Assembly: GCF_000372725.1 (NCBI RefSeq)
Contig: NW_005197351.1
Coordinates: forward strand, 359,711 to 382,965
Source of the DNA: Emiliania huxleyi CCMP1516
Taxonomy: Eukaryota > Haptophyta > Isochrysidales > Noelaerhabdaceae
DNA: 23,255 nucleotides
Direction: 5' to 3'
Each line of letters begins with the position of its first letter. The stretch's first letter is position 1. The position numbers and the translations under genes are program-made. The notes under the pieces were generated by a model. It had not been told where the DNA came from. It saw only the letters and a program-made list of their open reading frames with translations, and searched no databases. Below, in pieces: positions 19,509 to 23,255 of the stretch.

Positions 19509-21704
19509 ATGCAGGCGACCCTGTTCGGCGAGGACGGTCGCTGGCGCGGCGAGCCTCGTCAGCGCGACTGCGGAAGCGACAGGCAGCGATGGAGGGACGA
19601 GCCGCGACGGCGCGATGAGCCGCGACGGCGCGATGAGCAGCGCGAGCGTTGGTCCGACGAGCGGCGCGGCTGCAACGACCGCCGGTGCAGAGACGAGCGC
19701 GAGCGCGACTGGCACGATCGGCGCGACGATTGGTACCACGATCCCAGGCGCGACTATGACCGGCGCGACCGCCGGGGCGAGGGGCAGCCTCAGCACAGCG
19801 ACCGCCGGTTGAGTCCGCCGGTGCGCGGTGCGGGATCGCGCGACGAGCGACAGAGCTCTGCTGCTGGCGGTCAGCTCAATGCTAAGCAGCTCAACGGCCA
19901 CATCTCGCATGCCAACGGCGCCGACGAGCTGCTCAGGCTCTTTGCTGCCCACAGCGCGAGCTTGAACCACATCCACGCTGCGAACCTGTGGAACAAACTG
20001 GGCAAGCAGCGCATCGAGCGGCGGCACGAGGGGCGGCTTGAGCAGCTGGTGCAGCGCACGCTCGACCTGGTTTCTTCGTGCCGAGCACGCGAGCTGGCCA
20101 ACGTGTCTCACGGCGTTGCAAAGTGTGGCCTGCAGGCGAGGGTGGTGCACCCGTTGTTCGTAGCGGTGGCGGAGGCGGCGGTGCGTGGCGGGCTGGCTGG
20201 CTTCAACCCTCAGGACATGGCCAACACGGTGTGGGCGTATGCGACGGCGGGCGTGGCTGCGGACGCGCTCTACGAGGCGGTGGCGGAGGCGGCGGTGCGC
20301 GGCGGGCTGGCTGGCTTCAACCCTCAGAACCTGGCCAACACGGTGTGGGCGTATGCGACGGCGGGCGTGGCTGCGGACGCGCTGTACGCGGCGGTGGCGG
20401 AGGCGGCGGTGCGCGGCGGGCTGGCTGGCTTCAACCCTCAGGACCTGGCCAACACGGTGTGGGCGTATGCGACGGCGGGCGTGGCTGCGGACGCGCTGTA
20501 CGCGGCGGTGGCGGAGGAGGCGGTGCGCGGCGGGCTGGCCGGCTTTACGCCTCAGAACCTGTCCAACACGGCGTGGGCGTATGCGAAGGCGGGCGTGGCT
20601 GCAGACGCGCTGTACGCGGCGGTGGCGGAGGCGGCGGTGCGCGGCGGGCTGGCCGGCTTCAACCCTCAGGACATGGCCAACACGGTGTGGGCGTATGTGA
20701 CGGCGGGCGTGGCTGCAGACGCGCTGTACGCGGCGGTGGCGGAGGCGGCGGTGCGCAGCGGGCTGGCTGGCTTCAAGCCTCAGGAACTGGCCAACACGGT
20801 GTGGGCGTATGCGACGGCGGGCGTGGCTGCAGACGCGCTGTACGCGGCGGTGGCGGAGGCGGCGGTGCGCAGCGGGCTGGCTGGCTTCAAGCCTCAGGAA
20901 CTGGCCAACACGGTGTGGGCGTATGCGACGGCGGGCGTGGCTGCGGACGCGCTCTACGCGGCGGTGGCGGAGGCGGCGGTGCGTGGCGGGCTGGCTGGCT
21001 TCAACCCTCAGAACCTGGCCAACACGGTGTGGGCGTATGCGACGGCGGGCGTGGCTGCAGACGCTCTGTTCGCGGCGGTGGCGGAGGCGGCGGTGCGCGG
21101 CGGGCTGGCCGGCTTTACGCCTCAGGCGCTGGCCAACATGGTGTGGGCGTTTGCGACGGCAGACCAGTACCACGCGCTGCTGTTCGCCGAGTGCTCGCGC
21201 GTGGTCAGCGGCTCCCTTTGGGAGGGTCCGTCGGGTTATGGCATCGATGAGCGCCGTCAGCTGCACCAGTGGCAGCTCTGGCTCTTTTTGGAACACGCCG
21301 CAGACGCGCAGCAGCACCTTCTCTCCGAGTCCGAGCGGCGGCTCTGCTGCGACGCCATGCACGATACACAAGTGAGGGTCTCGGCGCTGCAGCGCTCCGT
21401 CGCGGCTGCCCTCGCCGCCGTCCGTTTCGGCTTCGAGGAGGAGTACGACGAGCCGCGCACCGGCTACTCGCTCGACCTGGCGCTGCCCTCTTCACGCATC
21501 GCGATCGAGGTGGACGGCCCGACTCACTTCCTGCTGCCCGACGGCCGGGGTGTGCGCAAACCCAACGGGCACACGCTCCTCAAGCGGCGCCTCCTCGCGG
21601 CGGCCGGCTGGCGGGTGATCAGCGTCCCGTTCTTCGCGTGGGACGGCTTGCGTTCGGCCGGTGAGCGGCAAGCCTACCTGGAGTGGGTGGTCGCCTCGCA
21701 ATAG
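19509..21704 (+). CDS. RAP-domain protein with nine 38-residue OPR-like repeats
   Basis: A single frame of 731 residues. Residues 20-105 are very rich in R, D, E and W (DEPRRRDEQRERWSDERR), likely disordered and possibly RNA-binding. Residues 219-560 are nine tandem 38-residue repeats, each with the core F-[NTK]-P-Q-x-[LM]-[AS]-N-[TM]-[VA]-W-A-[YF]-A and the spacer GVAADALYAAVAEAAVR. This resembles the P-P-P-E-W-like helical repeats of OPR and FAST-kinase-type organelle RNA proteins. About 650-712 is a RAP domain: LDLALPSSRIAIEVDGPTHF, then HTLLKRRLLAAAGWRVISVP. Family knowledge: RAP proteins mostly act in plastids or mitochondria in RNA stability, processing or translation. No clear transit peptide is seen, so localisation is open. 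The repeats are nearly identical at DNA level, pointing to recent expansion. Upstream sequence is repeat-derived. Confidence 0.88.
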   Translation: MQATLFGEDGRWRGEPRQRDCGSDRQRWRDEPRRRDEPRRRDEQRERWSDERRGCNDRRCRDERERDWHDRRDDWYHDPRRDYDRRDRRGEGQPQHSDRRLSPPVRGAGSRDERQSSAAGGQLNAKQLNGHISHANGADELLRLFAAHSASLNHIHAANLWNKLGKQRIERRHEGRLEQLVQRTLDLVSSCRARELANVSHGVAKCGLQARVVHPLFVAVAEAAVRGGLAGFNPQDMANTVWAYATAGVAADALYEAVAEAAVRGGLAGFNPQNLANTVWAYATAGVAADALYAAVAEAAVRGGLAGFNPQDLANTVWAYATAGVAADALYAAVAEEAVRGGLAGFTPQNLSNTAWAYAKAGVAADALYAAVAEAAVRGGLAGFNPQDMANTVWAYVTAGVAADALYAAVAEAAVRSGLAGFKPQELANTVWAYATAGVAADALYAAVAEAAVRSGLAGFKPQELANTVWAYATAGVAADALYAAVAEAAVRGGLAGFNPQNLANTVWAYATAGVAADALFAAVAEAAVRGGLAGFTPQALANMVWAFATADQYHALLFAECSRVVSGSLWEGPSGYGIDERRQLHQWQLWLFLEHAADAQQHLLSESERRLCCDAMHDTQVRVSALQRSVAAALAAVRFGFEEEYDEPRTGYSLDLALPSSRIAIEVDGPTHFLLPDGRGVRKPNGHTLLKRRLLAAAGWRVISVPFFAWDGLRSAGERQAYLEWVVASQ
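20163..21188 (+). repeat. 114-bp coding tandem repeat, nine units
   Basis: Each unit begins gcggtggcggaggcggcggt and is 114 bp long. Units 6 and 7 (from 20733 and 20847) are almost identical, sharing the cttcaagcctcaggaactgg variant. Units 1, 3 and 5 share caggacatgg or caggacctgg. Variation is concentrated at the FNPQ-x positions, as in modular RNA-recognition repeats. Confidence 0.92.
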
Positions 21705-22607
21705 TAGTCTACTCTTGTACCACCGAGCGCGGCCCCCCCAGAGAAACGCTGTGTGAGAGAGAGCCCGCGGGCGCGGCGACAACATATCTCATATGTGTAG
21801 AGCCGTACTGCAGTCCGTGTTTACAAGTTGCGGGACATCTTTCTTCTTACATCAGACTTGTGTGAGGAGAGTGAGGTACACCGCACGTACTCGTACTGTG
21901 GTGCCCCAAAACAGCCAACACGCAACAGGGTTCGAGGGTGTGTAGAGTGTACGCACTCCTTCAGCTCTCATGAAGGGCGGCGGGCCGTGTCCGGAGAAGG
22001 TGCCGGCCGCGGCGCCCTCGCCCCTCCCTCCCCCCACCCCCCCTTCCCCCCCTCCAGATCGTCTTCCCCCCTCCGCCCGCCTCCCTTCCCGCCTGCCTCC
22101 ACAGCCCTTTCGATCGCGCGCAGGCCCGCGTCGCCATCTCCGGCATGCCGGCAGCCCACTTTACCATCGCCTCCTCGGTCGCTGCCGCTTCCCTCGCAGT
22201 ACGAGGTCGGCATGCCGCCAAGCCCGCCGCCGCCAAGCCCGCCTCCCCCGTCGCCGCCCCCACCGAGCCCACCTCCCCCGCCGCCGCCCGCTCCCTCACC
22301 CCCTCCACCGTCTCCACCACCGCCATCGCCCCCGCCGCCAAGCCCGCCGCCCCAAGCCCGCCGCCGCCAAGCCCGCCGCCAGCGCGTCGGCTCGGAGAAG
22401 ATGTACTTCCAGAGCACATTGACTCGCAAAGCCGCTGTCATCTCGTTGCAGCTCAACACGGTGAGGAGGAAGTTCTCCAGCTTGTTGTCCGCGCCCGGGA
22501 CCTTCAGAGCTAGGGAGTGTTGCGATGGCCGCCCAAATGCGAACGCAGGAGATAAAATGCTTTGCGGCGACGTTCCGTGGGTAGGATCAAGTCGCCGCTT
22601 GCTTTAA
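21705..22607 (+). CDS. possible proline-rich (PPSPPP) protein or intronic low-complexity tract
   Basis: An open frame from 21828 to 22607 (259 codons) holds PPSPPPPSPPPPSPPPP blocks at about 22210-22370, like hydroxyproline-rich pherophorin or extensin segments of algal walls. The upstream part has no recognisable domain, and the downstream part (EKMYFQSTLTRKAAVISLQL) has no known family. Two other frames through the same tract are also open (for example 22145-22513), as expected for CCN repeats. Polypyrimidine tracts in this window are often intronic, so this may be partly non-coding. Bases 21705-21827 hold no gene. Confidence 0.25.
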
Positions 22608-23255
22608 TAATAGTCTACGCGCGTCCTCGGGGCCAAGGCGCAGTCCAGCTGTCTGAGGGAGAGAGTCTCCCTCGCTGCGCGTTTCGAGCGCAACCTGGCA
22701 GACGGAGTCGGGGCGCTCCCGCACGCGTGCCGGTGGGGAGCTCCGCTTGCCGCACGCCTGCTTTTCGCTGCACAAGCTTGTGCTGTGAATCCCCAGGGCC
22801 TCCAGGGCTCGCACCTCAACCTCTCACAGACCAACGCACAAAACGTATTTTCTTCTGAAAAACAAGGCTGTGAACAGCGTCTCTTCTCGACAGATCGCTC
22901 TTGGCGCACAAAACCGCCCCCCCCCGATCGAGTGAGATCCACGGTATATGCGTGCAACGCCCTGCCGCGCCCGCCGCCCAACGCGAGGGCCGGGGCCCCG
23001 CGCCGCTGAGCCCGCCCCCCGCCACTCCCTCTCCCTCCCCTCCCTCTCCCTCCCCGCCCGCGCGACGCGTGCAGGGGCTCGCGCCACCGCCCGAGCCGCG
23101 CCTCCGCCCTCCCCCTGTACTCCGTCGCAGCGCGATCCCCGGCCAGCATGATTGCGTGACTCTCACCCCTTCACCGTGACCTGGCGATCCTTAGGCCCGG
23201 TGCTAGGCCTCCCTGGAATGCGGCCCTCAGTTCCGCGGGGGAAATTTCCCCTTGG
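22608..23255. other. unassigned window end with introner-like signature and weak coding frame
   Basis: No gene is recognised. A plus-strand frame (about 22613-23009) includes ARFERNLADGVGALPHACRW and NPQGLQGSHLNLSQTNAQ, which look less random than the shadows around them and could be an exon cut by the window. The string ctgtgaacagcgtctcttct at 22868-22887 resembles a signature seen in two introns elsewhere in the window (GGCGTCTCTTC with GTGAACAG). Bases 23010-23110 are a C-rich cctccct tract. Confidence 0.3.

Noticed and set aside
20078..21250. Glycine-rich plus-strand frame (390 codons) over the RAP repeats
   Set aside because: It is an alternate frame of the same tandem repeat, giving GGGGGGARRAGWLQPS-type low complexity. 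The RAP frame is longer and ends in a recognised domain.
19206..21371. 721-codon minus-strand open frame opposite the RAP gene
   Set aside because: It is the antisense shadow of the GC-rich repeats. Its protein is arginine/histidine-rich and periodic at 38 residues, while the plus strand encodes clear repeat and RAP motifs.

Overview
The window looks like nuclear DNA of a GC-rich unicellular eukaryotic alga, most likely a haptophyte. This is inferred from four things. A chloroplast-type alpha/beta hydrolase is fused to a fibrillin (PAP) domain. There is a Ycf45-like ATPase and a tandem-repeat RAP-domain protein. Genes are dense, on both strands and very GC-rich. Most of the many short introns I could reconstruct use GC-AG rather than GT-AG boundaries. 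No prokaryotic operon, rRNA, CRISPR array or convincing tRNA was seen.

Layout. From 0.4 to 6.9 kb there are three minus-strand genes: a small SET-domain protein (one intron), a multi-exon right-handed beta-helix protein, and an intronless 829-residue protein joining an RNase D-like exonuclease to a SpoIIIAA/Ycf45-type ATPase. From 6.9 to 8.1 kb lies a gene-free spacer of CACGTG-centred near-palindromes with a MITE-like hairpin inserted in one copy of a repeat. From 8.1 to 12.15 kb is a plus-strand gene I reconstruct with 15 exons (about 610 residues), an alpha/beta hydrolase fused to fibrillin, whose introns are packed with 10-11 nt minisatellites, (CA)n and (TG)n. From 12.4 to 15.6 kb are two minus-strand genes: an intronless RCE1 CAAX protease and a 5-exon protein with four CysRS-tail-like motifs behind a signal sequence. 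From 15.7 to 19.5 kb is a mobile-element island: a large foldback structure, a truncated MITE copy, and a 1.3 kb insertion that splits an older repeat. From 19.5 to 21.7 kb is an intronless 731-residue RAP-domain protein with nine near-identical 38-residue repeats. The last 1.5 kb is low-complexity, with only weak coding candidates.

The most notable pattern is in the introns. At nearly every junction I could solve, the first 7-20 nt of the intron repeat the first nucleotides of the downstream exon, usually at an AG|GC site. This is what intron gain by target-site duplication (introners) or by internal tandem duplication would leave. Several introns hold nested second events, and some share internal and 3'-end sequences with introns elsewhere in the same gene or in a gene on the other strand.

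The genes have no shared pathway that I can see. Several are plausibly plastid- or RNA-related (fibrillin fusion, Ycf45-like ATPase, RAP protein, CysRS-motif protein), but that is inference.
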